From Lachnospiraceae bacterium (lineage in GTDB: Bacteria > Bacillota > Clostridia > Lachnospirales > Lachnospiraceae), in assembly GCA_009779895.1 (NCBI GenBank), contig WRBB01000001.1:1-64000 (forward strand): 64,000 nucleotides of DNA. The letters are read 5' to 3'. The notes below the pieces were generated by a model. That model made no database searches. It was not told the origin of the DNA and saw only the letters and a program-made list of their open reading frames with translations. The stretch's first letter is position 1. Each line of letters opens with the position of its first letter. Positions 24,295-35,304 of the stretch are shown here, one piece after another. Made by a program: the position numbers and the translations under genes.

Positions 24295-26049
24295 ATGAAG
24301 GTATTATTAGTCGCAATCAATGCAAAATTTATCCATTCTAATCCAGCAGTTTATTTTTTAAGGGATTATGCTTTTGCAAATATAAGTTTCGTAGATGCTT
24401 TGCAAAACTTGCAAATTGATGTGGCTGAATATACAATCAATCAGCAGTTCGATGAAATTTTAATCGGGATATTTAAACAAAAACCCGAGATTATTGGATT
24501 TTCCTGTTATATCTGGAATATTTCTTTGATTCAACAGTTGATTGTTGAATTGCATAAGGTTTTGCCAAAGACGGAGATATGGTTGGGCGGACCGGAGGTT
24601 TCTTATAATTCTGCCCAGGTGTTACTGGATTACCCCCAAGTGGATTTGGTGATAAGGGGTGAGGGGGAAGAGCCTTTTTATCGTTTGTTACAGATGCGCT
24701 TGAATCATGATCCTGCTCCGATTTCTAATATTACCTATCGGGATGAGGCCGGTATGCCGCGTGAAACCTTGACGAAAGATTTGCCTGATTTAAACAACAT
24801 TTCTTTTCCCTACCATGATCTGGAAGTATTTCAAAATCGTATTATCTATTATGAAAGTAGTCGTGGTTGTCCTTTTTCGTGCAGTTATTGTTTATCTTCT
24901 GCAAGTGAGGGAGTACGATTCCGGGATTTGGAGCTTGTGAAAAAAGAGTTACAATATTTGATAGATGCACATGTTTTTCAAGTTAAATTTGTAGACCGTA
25001 CTTTTAATTGTCATAAGGAGCGGGCTCGGGAGATTTGGAGTTTCTTGCAAGAAAAAGATTTGGGTTATACCAATTTTCATTTTGAAATTGCAGCAGACTT
25101 ATTAGAGGAAGAAGATTTAGAATTGCTCAAAACCCTGCGGCCGGGATTGATTCAATTTGAAATTGGTGTGCAAAGCACAAACCCGCAAACGTTGGAAGAA
25201 ATCACTCGAATGATGGATTTTGAACGGATAAAACAAGTCGTAGGTGAACTAAAGGCAGGGAAAAATATCCACCAACATTTAGATTTGATTGCAGGATTGC
25301 CATATGAGGATTTTAAGTGCTTTGCAAATTCATTTAATGATGTGTATGTGTTAGAGCCGGAGCAGTTGCAGTTGGGATTTTTAAAGGTGTTAAATGGTTC
25401 TGTATTAGCAGAGAAAGCCCAAGGGTATCAATTGGTTTTTCAAAGTCGTGCCCCTTATGAAGTGCTGTCTACCAAATGGCTTTCTTTTGAAGAAATATTG
25501 CGGTTAAAACAGGTGGAAGAGATGGTAGAGGTTTATTACAATAGCCGTCAGTTTGTTAACACGTTACGTTTTTTTGTGCATTATTTTGACACCCCTTTTT
25601 TAATGTACGATGCACTGGGAGATTTTTATGACAAACGGAGTTATGTTAAGGTAAATCATACGAGGCAAAGGCGTTATGAGATACTGTTGGAATTTGCAAC
25701 AGAGCATTTGAATCAGTTGGAATTTGTCGTAGAGCATTTGAATTTGATGGATGATTTTCAGGAGAACCTGATTTTAGATTATTACTTGCGGGAGAATGCA
25801 AAAAAACGTCCCGGGTTTGCCGGTGAAGAGACAGTATCCAAGGAGGAAGCCAATCAATTTTATGAATGTGAAGTCCAAACCTTTCAATATCTCAAAGGTT
25901 ATGAAGAATTTGATAAGCGGCAAATTAGAAAAATGACACATTTGGAACGTATCGGTGGGAAACTCTATTTATTTGATTATTTAAATAAAAACAATTGGAG
26001 CAAGGATGCGAGGCATTACCACATTGACATTTTAGGGGAAAAAACCTAA
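24295..26049 (+). CDS. B12-binding domain/radical SAM protein with DUF4080
   Basis: A 584-residue protein with a cobalamin-binding Rossmann domain (1-140; NAKFIHSNPAVYFLRDYA at the N terminus), a radical SAM TIM barrel (about 175-400) with the cluster motif CPFSCSYC near residue 195, and a C-terminal DUF4080 domain. This three-part arrangement is common and conserved in clostridia. The reaction is unknown; class-B type radical SAM enzymes often methylate or rearrange inert carbons. It is transcribed away from the SRP RNA, and the intervening 70 bp hold both promoters. Confidence 0.85.
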   Translation: MKVLLVAINAKFIHSNPAVYFLRDYAFANISFVDALQNLQIDVAEYTINQQFDEILIGIFKQKPEIIGFSCYIWNISLIQQLIVELHKVLPKTEIWLGGPEVSYNSAQVLLDYPQVDLVIRGEGEEPFYRLLQMRLNHDPAPISNITYRDEAGMPRETLTKDLPDLNNISFPYHDLEVFQNRIIYYESSRGCPFSCSYCLSSASEGVRFRDLELVKKELQYLIDAHVFQVKFVDRTFNCHKERAREIWSFLQEKDLGYTNFHFEIAADLLEEEDLELLKTLRPGLIQFEIGVQSTNPQTLEEITRMMDFERIKQVVGELKAGKNIHQHLDLIAGLPYEDFKCFANSFNDVYVLEPEQLQLGFLKVLNGSVLAEKAQGYQLVFQSRAPYEVLSTKWLSFEEILRLKQVEEMVEVYYNSRQFVNTLRFFVHYFDTPFLMYDALGDFYDKRSYVKVNHTRQRRYEILLEFATEHLNQLEFVVEHLNLMDDFQENLILDYYLRENAKKRPGFAGEETVSKEEANQFYECEVQTFQYLKGYEEFDKRQIRKMTHLERIGGKLYLFDYLNKNNWSKDARHYHIDILGEKT

Positions 26050-26104
26050 AATAAAACAAGCGGTGTTTTTATACTGCCTAATAGAAACGAGAAGTGGGTT
26101 AAAA

Positions 26105-27787
26105 ATGGGGAATAGGCGACGCCGAGCTAAGTATAGGCAGAGACTACGGAGAATTATAAAAAAAAGGTTTAACATCAGAACTCTGATTTTGTTAGGGTTT
26201 GCTTTGTTGTGTGCTTGGATTGTATTTTTTGTAATCCAATCTTCTATGCGACGCTATGTGTATGCCCATGATGATGGGAAGATTTTGTCAGGGGTTTCCA
26301 TTGATGGCGTTGATGTCTCCGGCATGACGAAAGAGGAGGCACTGGTGGTGCTGGTAGAGCATCGGGCATACTTACAGCAAAAGCAAATTGATTTTCGCTT
26401 GGAAAGTGGAAGTGCGTCGTTGGTTAGACTGGTTGATTTGGATTTTAATATTTTGGATATGGAGCAGGTGATAGAGAAAGCCTTAAATCATGGTCGTAGT
26501 GGTGCTGTTTTGGAGCAAGTTAGAGTGGTGCGTGCTGCCAATCGGGGTAGATTAGAGCAAGATTTTTCGGTTGTGTATAAAACTTCGCAAGTGTACTTGG
26601 TTTCTATTTTAGAAAGTAGGATGATACAGCATCTGAGTCTGCCTGAAAATGCAACGGTGACCAATGGCCAGTCTGGTGTGGTGGTGATTCCGGAGCAGTT
26701 GGGTCAGGCATTTGAGATAGAAGGAACCCATAGCAATTTACAGACATATTTAAACGAGGATTGGTTGGGAGAAAATAGTTATGTGATGGTTTCTGTTTAT
26801 GATGCAGAACCGGAAATCACTTCTGCTCATTTGGCGGATGTGACGGATTTGTTGGGAACCTTTACGAGTGTGTATTCGGAAAGTGTTGTCAATCGTGTAC
26901 AAAATATTGAGAATGCGGCAGGTTTTTTAAATCATATGCTGCTTCAACCGGGGGATGAGATTTCTGTTGTAGACCGATTGGTTCCTTTTACCTTGGAAAA
27001 CGGTTTTGCCAAGGGAGCTTCTTTTGAGGGAAATCTTGTGGTGGAAACCATTGGCGGAGGTGTGTGTCAGGTCTCTACTACTATCTACAATGCATTGCTA
27101 TATGCGGAAATAGAAATCGTGGAACGCCATGCCCACTCTATGTTGGTGGCTTACGCACCACCGGCACAGGATGCAGCCGTTGCAGAGGGGCTTTTGGATT
27201 TAAGATTTCGCAATCATTTGGATTTTCCAATATATATAGAGGCGGTGGTGGAACCGGGATATAGCATTACCTACAATATTTTTGGTAAGGAAACCCGGCC
27301 GGCCAATCGTCACATTGAGTTTGTGAGTGAGTTTTATACAGGCGAGATACCAAATACGGTACATTTTGTGGCAACAGAGGCTGGTATTGGTAGTATAGGA
27401 GCGATGCATAGCCCTCAAGCTTCGGTTACGGCTCAGTTGATAAAGATTATTTTTATAGATGGTGTAGAGGTAGAGAGAGAAACGGTCAATTTTAGCAATT
27501 ATATGGAAGCACCTTTGATTATGGGCGTGGGTGTATTTTCGCACAATCCGGATGATGAGGCTCGGATGCGATCGGCCATTGCGACGCAAAATGAGGATGT
27601 GATTCAAGAAACCATTCGTTTGATTTTGCAAGGTCCATCCATAGAAACGGGTTGGGAATCCCCGCCTGTGATAGAATATGTACCGGCAGAGCCATTGCCG
27701 GAGGAACCGCCGCCGATTGTGGATGAGCCGGTGGTAGATGTTCCGCAGGAAACACCATATGACGAGACGCACACATATGGGGGATGA
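26105..27787 (+). CDS. VanW family protein with PG-binding-4 type domain
   Basis: A 560-residue membrane-anchored protein. A very basic N terminus (GNRRRRAKYRQR) precedes one transmembrane helix (about residues 22-44). Outside the membrane comes a peptidoglycan-binding-4-like (YoaR-type) region that begins with ILSGVSIDGVDVSGMTKEEA, then the VanW domain with the GGGVCQVSTTIYNALLYA core (about 310-330), a G5-like strand region, and a Pro/Glu-rich C-terminal tail of about 35 residues. VanW proteins are linked to the cell wall and glycopeptide resistance clusters, but the activity is unclear. The start was placed at the Met just before the basic segment; the longer reading adds 14 residues without support. 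Confidence 0.82.
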   Translation: MGNRRRRAKYRQRLRRIIKKRFNIRTLILLGFALLCAWIVFFVIQSSMRRYVYAHDDGKILSGVSIDGVDVSGMTKEEALVVLVEHRAYLQQKQIDFRLESGSASLVRLVDLDFNILDMEQVIEKALNHGRSGAVLEQVRVVRAANRGRLEQDFSVVYKTSQVYLVSILESRMIQHLSLPENATVTNGQSGVVVIPEQLGQAFEIEGTHSNLQTYLNEDWLGENSYVMVSVYDAEPEITSAHLADVTDLLGTFTSVYSESVVNRVQNIENAAGFLNHMLLQPGDEISVVDRLVPFTLENGFAKGASFEGNLVVETIGGGVCQVSTTIYNALLYAEIEIVERHAHSMLVAYAPPAQDAAVAEGLLDLRFRNHLDFPIYIEAVVEPGYSITYNIFGKETRPANRHIEFVSEFYTGEIPNTVHFVATEAGIGSIGAMHSPQASVTAQLIKIIFIDGVEVERETVNFSNYMEAPLIMGVGVFSHNPDDEARMRSAIATQNEDVIQETIRLILQGPSIETGWESPPVIEYVPAEPLPEEPPPIVDEPVVDVPQETPYDETHTYGG

Positions 27788-28253
27788 TATTTTTTTCATT
27801 GGTTATTTGGGATTGGTAGAAACCTTACTGTTATTAGAAAATAAAGAAAAAAAGACGGAGTTGGAACGACGGTTTCCCCGCTGTTTTTTACAACAGGTTC
27901 AAAACTTGGATCAGCTGCCGATATTGAGGTCGGTGGAGCATCCATCTTGGTTGCCCATTTGCAGCGGCGGGATTTATGAAACATTACGGATACTAAGCGA
28001 GAAACAGCAAGTTGGTTTTATGGTAGATTTAGCAAATATATCAATTTGGCAAGAAACCATTGAAATATTTGAATTTTATCAATGGAACCCTTATAGAATA
28101 CCGGCGGCGGGTTGTTATTTGTTGTTAAGTGAGCCGAATGGGAAAGAGATAATCCAATTGATGGAACAAGGGTATCCGGTTCGTCGAATTGGTAAGCGAA
28201 CAAACAATAGGAAAAGAATCGTATATCGAGGTGAAGAGGAGAGTTATATATAG
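27777..28253 (+). CDS. PurM C-terminal-like fragment of an AIR synthase-related protein
   Basis: About 158 residues. The middle and end match the C-terminal (PurM_C) half of the AIR synthase-related/HypE-like proteins that precede Lrp and aminotransferase genes in Lachnospiraceae: SGGIYETLRIL, then VGFMVDLANISIWQETIEIFEF, NPYRIPAAGCYLL, the QLMEQGYPVRRIGKRT stretch and the final IVYRGEE. The N-terminal ATP-binding half (roughly 150 residues) is missing, so it is either a decayed gene or a stand-alone domain. It overlaps the end of the VanW gene by 11 nt and has no clear ribosome site; the start could also be at 27759 or 27738. The frame is intact, with no stop. Confidence 0.55.
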   Translation: MGDDIFFIGYLGLVETLLLLENKEKKTELERRFPRCFLQQVQNLDQLPILRSVEHPSWLPICSGGIYETLRILSEKQQVGFMVDLANISIWQETIEIFEFYQWNPYRIPAAGCYLLLSEPNGKEIIQLMEQGYPVRRIGKRTNNRKRIVYRGEEESYI

Positions 28254-28299
28254 AGAAGAAGCATGTGGGTGTTATAAAGGTCATGAAAGGGAAATGAGT

Positions 28300-28800
28300 A
28301 TGAGAGAGGTACAGCAACTAAGAGATGATATTTTACACCAGTTAGAAGACAACGGTCGTATTGATTTGAGCACATTGGCAGTTCTAATTGGATCTGATGA
28401 AGCAAGGGTAGCCAATGAAGTGGCGCAGATGGAAAAAGAAAAAATTATCTGTGGTTATAGTGCTTTGATTGATTGGGATAAAACAGGTATTGAGCGTGTG
28501 ACTGCTTTGATTGAAGTACGGGTAACACCACAGCGTGGAGAGGGATTTGATAAAATTGCTGCGCGTATTTATAATTTTCCGGAAGTAGAGTCTTGTTATT
28601 TGATTTCAGGCGGTTATGATTTGATGGTGATTTTGGATGGCCGTACTTTGAAAGAGGTATCTATGTTTGTTTCGGAAAAACTATCTTCTTTAGAAGCGAT
28701 TATTAGTACATCAACTCATTTTATTTTGAAAAGATATAAAGATAATGGTATTGTTATGGCGGCATCTAAGGAGGCAGAAAGGATGTTGGTGAGCCCATAA
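28300..28800 (+). CDS. Lrp/AsnC family transcriptional regulator
   Basis: A 166-residue regulator: N-terminal winged helix (about 5-60; ILHQLEDNGRIDLSTLAVLIGSD) and a C-terminal RAM ligand-binding ferredoxin-like fold (70-150; ALIEVRV, VESCYLISGGYDLMVILDG). Such proteins bind amino acids and control amino-acid metabolism genes. ATG 28300 was chosen because AAAGGGA lies seven bases upstream; an ATG two codons earlier is too close. Its stop overlaps the start of the aminotransferase (TAATG), so the two are coupled, and regulation of its partner by an amino acid is likely. Confidence 0.88.
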   Translation: MREVQQLRDDILHQLEDNGRIDLSTLAVLIGSDEARVANEVAQMEKEKIICGYSALIDWDKTGIERVTALIEVRVTPQRGEGFDKIAARIYNFPEVESCYLISGGYDLMVILDGRTLKEVSMFVSEKLSSLEAIISTSTHFILKRYKDNGIVMAASKEAERMLVSP

Positions 28801-29978
28801 TGAGAAATCCTTTGTCCAAACGTATTATGGAAATACAACCCTCGGGCATCCGAAAGTTTTTTGATATTGCCAGTGAAATGAAAGATGTGATTTCATTGGG
28901 TGTGGGTGAGCCTGATTTTGATACGCCTTGGCGGATTCGGGAAGAGGGCATTTATTCTTTAGAAAAGGGTCGTACGTTTTATACTTCCAACGCAGGTTTA
29001 TTGGAACTGCGAAATGAAATCAGCAAATATATGGCACGAACCATAGAAGTTACTTATCAGGCGGAAAAAGAGGTGGTTCTGACGGCTGGTGGCAGTGAGG
29101 GGATTGATATTGCTTTGCGTTGTATGGTGGAAGCGGGGGATGAGGTTTTGGTACCGCAACCTAGTTTCGTTTCCTATGTGCCTTGTGTGGCAATGACTGG
29201 GGCGACTCCTGTGGTGATACCATTGCAAAATGAAAATCAGTTTAAATTGACGTTGGCAGAACTGGAAGCGGTAACCACTGCTAAGACGAAAGTGCTGATG
29301 TTGTCTTTTCCCAATAATCCGACAGGTGCGGTTATGACAAGGGAAGATTTGCTGCCGATTGCTGAATTTGTTTTACAGCATGATTTATATGTGATTTCAG
29401 ATGAGATATATTCAGAGCTTTGTTATCACGGGCCTCATGTATCAATTGCATCTTTGCCGGGTATGAGAGAACGGACGGTTGTGATTAACGGTTTTTCCAA
29501 AGGTTTTGCCATGACAGGTTGGCGTCTGGGTTATTGCTGCGGACCGGAGATGATTATTGAACAGATGATAAAACTGCATCAATTTGCCATTATGTGCGCG
29601 CCGACCACGAGCCAGTATGCGGCGGTTGAGGGATTGAGAAATTGTAGTTCAGATGTGGAAAAAATGCGAAAATCTTACAATGAAAGGCGCAGGTTTTTGA
29701 TGCATGCATTTCAGCATATGCAGATTGGATGTTTTGAGCCTTTTGGAGCTTTTTATGTGTTTCCGGATATTCGGGAATTTGGAATGACTTCAGAGGAATT
29801 TGCGACACAGCTTTTGATGGCAGAAAAGGTTGCGGTGGTGCCGGGAACAGCTTTTGGTGACTGTGGGGAGGGTTTTTTGCGCATCTCGTATGCTTATTCT
29901 TTGGAGGATATCAAAGAGGCCTTACGTAGGTTAGAAAAATTTATTATGAAATTAAGAGGGTGTGAAAGTGGATGTTAA
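28800..29978 (+). CDS. PLP-dependent class I/II aminotransferase
   Basis: A 392-residue fold-type I aminotransferase. The PLP-Lys motif is SKGFAMTGWRLGY (about residues 234-246), with the upstream SFPNNPTGAV block (Asn ligand) and ISDEIYSEL (Asp ligand to the pyridine N). The C-terminal Arg for carboxylate binding is in FLRISYA. Substrate is unclear: aspartate, aromatic or branched-chain amino acids are all possible. It is translationally coupled to the Lrp-type regulator upstream and overlaps trmL by 7 nt. Confidence 0.9.
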   Translation: MRNPLSKRIMEIQPSGIRKFFDIASEMKDVISLGVGEPDFDTPWRIREEGIYSLEKGRTFYTSNAGLLELRNEISKYMARTIEVTYQAEKEVVLTAGGSEGIDIALRCMVEAGDEVLVPQPSFVSYVPCVAMTGATPVVIPLQNENQFKLTLAELEAVTTAKTKVLMLSFPNNPTGAVMTREDLLPIAEFVLQHDLYVISDEIYSELCYHGPHVSIASLPGMRERTVVINGFSKGFAMTGWRLGYCCGPEMIIEQMIKLHQFAIMCAPTTSQYAAVEGLRNCSSDVEKMRKSYNERRRFLMHAFQHMQIGCFEPFGAFYVFPDIREFGMTSEEFATQLLMAEKVAVVPGTAFGDCGEGFLRISYAYSLEDIKEALRRLEKFIMKLRGCESGC

Positions 29979-30454
29979 ATATCGTGTTATATGAGCCGGA
30001 GATACCGGCAAATACCGGCAACATCGGACGTACTTGTGTGGCTACAAATACTCGTTTGCATTTGATTGGTCCTTTGGGATTTAAGCTCAATGAGAAAGCA
30101 TTAAAGCGGGCAGGTATGGATTATTGGTCGGATTTGGATGTGAGTATTTATATAGATTATCAAGATTTTTTGAAAAAAAATCCAGGGGCTGTTGTTTATA
30201 TGGCAGAGACAAAAGGCGAGCGGGTTTATACAGAGGTAAAGTATGAACCGGATTGTTTTATTTTGTTTGGTAAAGAAAGTGCCGGTATTCCAGATGTGAT
30301 GTTAAAATCTGATTTAAAACGCTGTGTTCGTATTCCGATGGCTTATGAAACCCGTTCTTTGAATTTGGGAAACGCAGTGGCAGTTGTGCTTTATGAAGCT
30401 TTGCGGCAAAATGAATTTTTTGGCTTAGCGGGAAAATCTAAGTATTTTTCTTGA
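29972..30454 (+). CDS. trmL: tRNA (cytidine(34)-2'-O)-methyltransferase
   Basis: A 160-residue SPOUT methyltransferase that 2'-O-methylates the wobble base of tRNA-Leu. The knot-fold motifs are clear: EPEIPANTGNIGRTC at the N terminus, LFGKESAGIP near residue 93, and the C-terminal ETRSLNLGNAVAVVLYEA that binds AdoMet. There is no extra RNA-binding domain, in line with TrmL size. It overlaps the aminotransferase gene by 7 nt. Confidence 0.9.
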   Translation: MLNIVLYEPEIPANTGNIGRTCVATNTRLHLIGPLGFKLNEKALKRAGMDYWSDLDVSIYIDYQDFLKKNPGAVVYMAETKGERVYTEVKYEPDCFILFGKESAGIPDVMLKSDLKRCVRIPMAYETRSLNLGNAVAVVLYEALRQNEFFGLAGKSKYFS

Positions 30455-30527
30455 AGTCTTAAAGTTTTTTTGATATATTTATAGCAGTATGTAAAAGTGT
30501 AAAAGATGATGAGAGGAGTGATGCCTT

Positions 30528-30836
30528 TTGATCGAAAAGACGATTCAGGTCATTCGGGAAACAGAAACAAAAGCACAAGAGATGATTCAAAACGCTGACC
30601 TAAAGCACAGAAAAATGGTGACGGAAGCCAAACAGGATGCAGAAAAACTTTTGCATATCAAAACACAAGAGATGGAAGAGAAACTGGAAACAGAGATGGC
30701 AAAGGCTAAGGCGGAGGGTCAGGAAAAACATAAACAAACCTTAGAAGAGGTAGAAAAGGAAGTTGCCGCTTTGAAAGTATTGGCACAAAAAAAAGAAGAA
30801 GAGGCAGTGAATCAGGTGATCTCTAGTTTTATTTAG
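30528..30836 (+). CDS. ntpF: V/A-type ATPase peripheral-stalk subunit (G/H type)
   Basis: A 102-residue, almost entirely helical, Glu/Lys-rich coiled coil, as expected of the ~100-residue peripheral-stalk subunit that pairs with subunit E. The TTG start lies 9 bp after GAGGAG; an ATG at 30521 is in another frame. It is first in the operon, the position of ntpF in the Enterococcus hirae ntp operon. Only weak promoter-like sequence is seen in the 70 bp upstream. Confidence 0.85.
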   Translation: MIEKTIQVIRETETKAQEMIQNADLKHRKMVTEAKQDAEKLLHIKTQEMEEKLETEMAKAKAEGQEKHKQTLEEVEKEVAALKVLAQKKEEEAVNQVISSFI

Positions 30837-30851
30837 AAAGGTGGTGTTATT

Positions 30852-33349
<2,498 letters not shown>

Positions 33350-33362
33350 AAAGGATTGAACT

Positions 33363-33956
33363 ATGAGTGGATTAGATAAGATGGTCAGCCAAATTATGGA
33401 TGAGGCGAACCACTCGGTGGAAAGGAAACTGGCAAAAGCAAATGAAGTAGCGGGTCGGCTTATGGCAGATGCAAAAGCCGAGGTTGACTTAAAAGTTGGT
33501 GAAATGACTCGAAAGTTAAATGCAGAAGTTTCTGAAGAACGGCAACGAGGTGATTCGGCTTGTGATCGTTATCGTCGTAAGGCATTGTTAGAGGGTAAAC
33601 AGGCAATGATTGCTGAAATTTTGGAAAAAGCCTATCAACAAATATTGCATATGGATGCAAGTGCGTACTTTGCTTATGTGCTAAAGATATTGGAAAAACA
33701 TGCTTGGGCTGATTCCGGGGAGATTTATTTTTCTCAAAGGGATTTGGACCGGATGCCGGCAGATTTTGCCGCTGAAATAGAACAGGTAGCCATTGTCAAA
33801 GGGGGCAGTTTGGTATTATCCTCTGAAAGCAAAGAGATAGATGGTGGTTTTGTGTTGGTGTATGGTGGTATAGAAGAAAATTGTAGCATTGCAGCGATGT
33901 TTCGTTCGGGCAATCAAAGGCTTTCTGATTTGGTCAATCAAACCATTTTTGCGTAG
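33363..33956 (+). CDS. ntpE: V/A-type ATPase subunit E (peripheral stalk)
   Basis: A 197-residue subunit: long N-terminal helix (1-100) rich in Ala, Lys and Glu that pairs with the G/H-type subunit, and a globular C-terminal domain that binds subunit B (ending with EIDGGFVLVYGGIEENCSI). Spacing to neighbours is 13 and 30 nt. Length fits NtpE. Confidence 0.9.
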   Translation: MSGLDKMVSQIMDEANHSVERKLAKANEVAGRLMADAKAEVDLKVGEMTRKLNAEVSEERQRGDSACDRYRRKALLEGKQAMIAEILEKAYQQILHMDASAYFAYVLKILEKHAWADSGEIYFSQRDLDRMPADFAAEIEQVAIVKGGSLVLSSESKEIDGGFVLVYGGIEENCSIAAMFRSGNQRLSDLVNQTIFA

Positions 33957-33986
33957 GGTATAAAAGCGAAAAGGAGGAAAACGGTC

Positions 33987-34958
33987 TTGAAAGATTTAGA
34001 TTATGCTTTCGCAGTTGCACGTATTCGTTCATTGGAAAATTCTTTGATGAGCAACGCAGATATTGAGCGTTTGATGGCATGTTCCGATGGAAAACGTTGT
34101 ATGCAGGTTTTGGCGGAAAAAGGCTGGGGTAATGGCGATGAAGATATAGATTTGCGTGAAATGCTTCGGTTGGAAGTGGGTAAAACTTGGGCAGTGCTAA
34201 GAGATGTATCTCCGGATATGAGCGTTTTTGATGTATTTTCTATTTATCGTTTGTATCACAATTTAAAGGCAGCCATTCAGTTGTTGTGTACAGAGATAAA
34301 GTATGAGAACATATATTATGAGGATGCGGTTTTTAGTGGTGATGAATTGGTACAAGTGATAAAAGAGAAAGCGTTTTATAAATTGCCTTATAATATGCCT
34401 AAAGTGGCAGAAGAGGCTTATAAAACCATGTTGCATACCAGAGATGGTCAGCTCTGTGATGTCATTGTGGATCGTGGTGCGATGGAAACAATGATTGATT
34501 TGGGGCAAAAATCAGGCGTGGAGATTATAAAGCGTTATGCGGAGTTTACCGTTGGTCTGGCCAATGTAAAGATCGCTTTGCGTGCGCAGGAGACAGGGAA
34601 GACTTTGGATTTTATGTTGCGTGCGTTGGCTCCGTGTGCTTTGTTGGATGTGAATCGTTTGGCACGAGCGGCAGCAACAAGCCGTGAGGCGATTATAGAT
34701 TATTTGCGTGGTACGGCAGCAGGTGACAGTGCGGATTTGATTCAAGAGTCATCAGCGGCTTTTGAGCGTTGGTGTGACAATCGTTTGATTGAGGCTATAA
34801 AAAGTGAAAAAAATAAAGCTTTTACAGCCGGCCCTTTGGCTGCTTATTTTGTGGCGAGGCAAAATGAAATCAAGACAGTGCGCTTAATTGTAACCGGAAA
34901 GCAAAATAAGTTTCCCGATGAAGCGATTCAAGAGAGGGTGCGGGTGATGTATGCATAA
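33987..34958 (+). CDS. ntpC: V/A-type ATPase subunit C (d subunit)
   Basis: A 323-residue, mostly helical subunit that couples the central stalk to the K ring. The family's YAFAVARIRSLE N terminus and the AYFVARQNEIKTVRLI motif near the C terminus are visible. The start is TTG with AAGGAGG nine bases upstream. Its end overlaps the next gene by 8 nt. Confidence 0.92.
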   Translation: MKDLDYAFAVARIRSLENSLMSNADIERLMACSDGKRCMQVLAEKGWGNGDEDIDLREMLRLEVGKTWAVLRDVSPDMSVFDVFSIYRLYHNLKAAIQLLCTEIKYENIYYEDAVFSGDELVQVIKEKAFYKLPYNMPKVAEEAYKTMLHTRDGQLCDVIVDRGAMETMIDLGQKSGVEIIKRYAEFTVGLANVKIALRAQETGKTLDFMLRALAPCALLDVNRLARAAATSREAIIDYLRGTAAGDSADLIQESSAAFERWCDNRLIEAIKSEKNKAFTAGPLAAYFVARQNEIKTVRLIVTGKQNKFPDEAIQERVRVMYA

Positions 34959-35271
34959 GATAGCAGTAATCGGTGATTATGATAGCATCTATGGTTTTGC
35001 TGCTGTTGGTGTGAGTATTAGTCCTGTGAAGTCGGCCAAAGAGGCACGGACTTTGTTGCATCGGTTGGCAGCCAATCAATTCGGTATTATTTATATTACT
35101 GAGGAATACGCAGATCAGATAAAAGAAGATATTCAAAAATATTATCATAAAGCCTTGCCGGCGATTATTTTGATTCCGGGTGTTTCGGGTAATACCGGAG
35201 CAGGTGTGGAAAATGTAAAGAAAACCGTTGAGCAAGCAATTGGATCAGATATTGTATTTTCCAATAAATAA
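34951..35271 (+). CDS. ntpG: V/A-type ATPase subunit F (central stalk)
   Basis: A 106-residue subunit with the Rossmann-like fold of subunit F: start KIAVIGDYDSIYGFAAVGV, the middle strand FGIIYITEEYA and the loop PAIILIPGV. It sits in the ntpG slot of the Enterococcus operon, between C and A. It overlaps subunit C by 8 nt. Confidence 0.92.
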   Translation: MHKIAVIGDYDSIYGFAAVGVSISPVKSAKEARTLLHRLAANQFGIIYITEEYADQIKEDIQKYYHKALPAIILIPGVSGNTGAGVENVKKTVEQAIGSDIVFSNK

Positions 35272-35304
35272 TAAAGTGGAAGAGTTAGGAGGTACACGGC
35301 GTAA

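Noticed and set aside
30455-30527. Strong promoter of the V/A-ATPase operon
   Set aside because: TTGATA is present near 30470 but no good -10 lies at the right distance; nearby matches such as TAAAAG are too weak to list.
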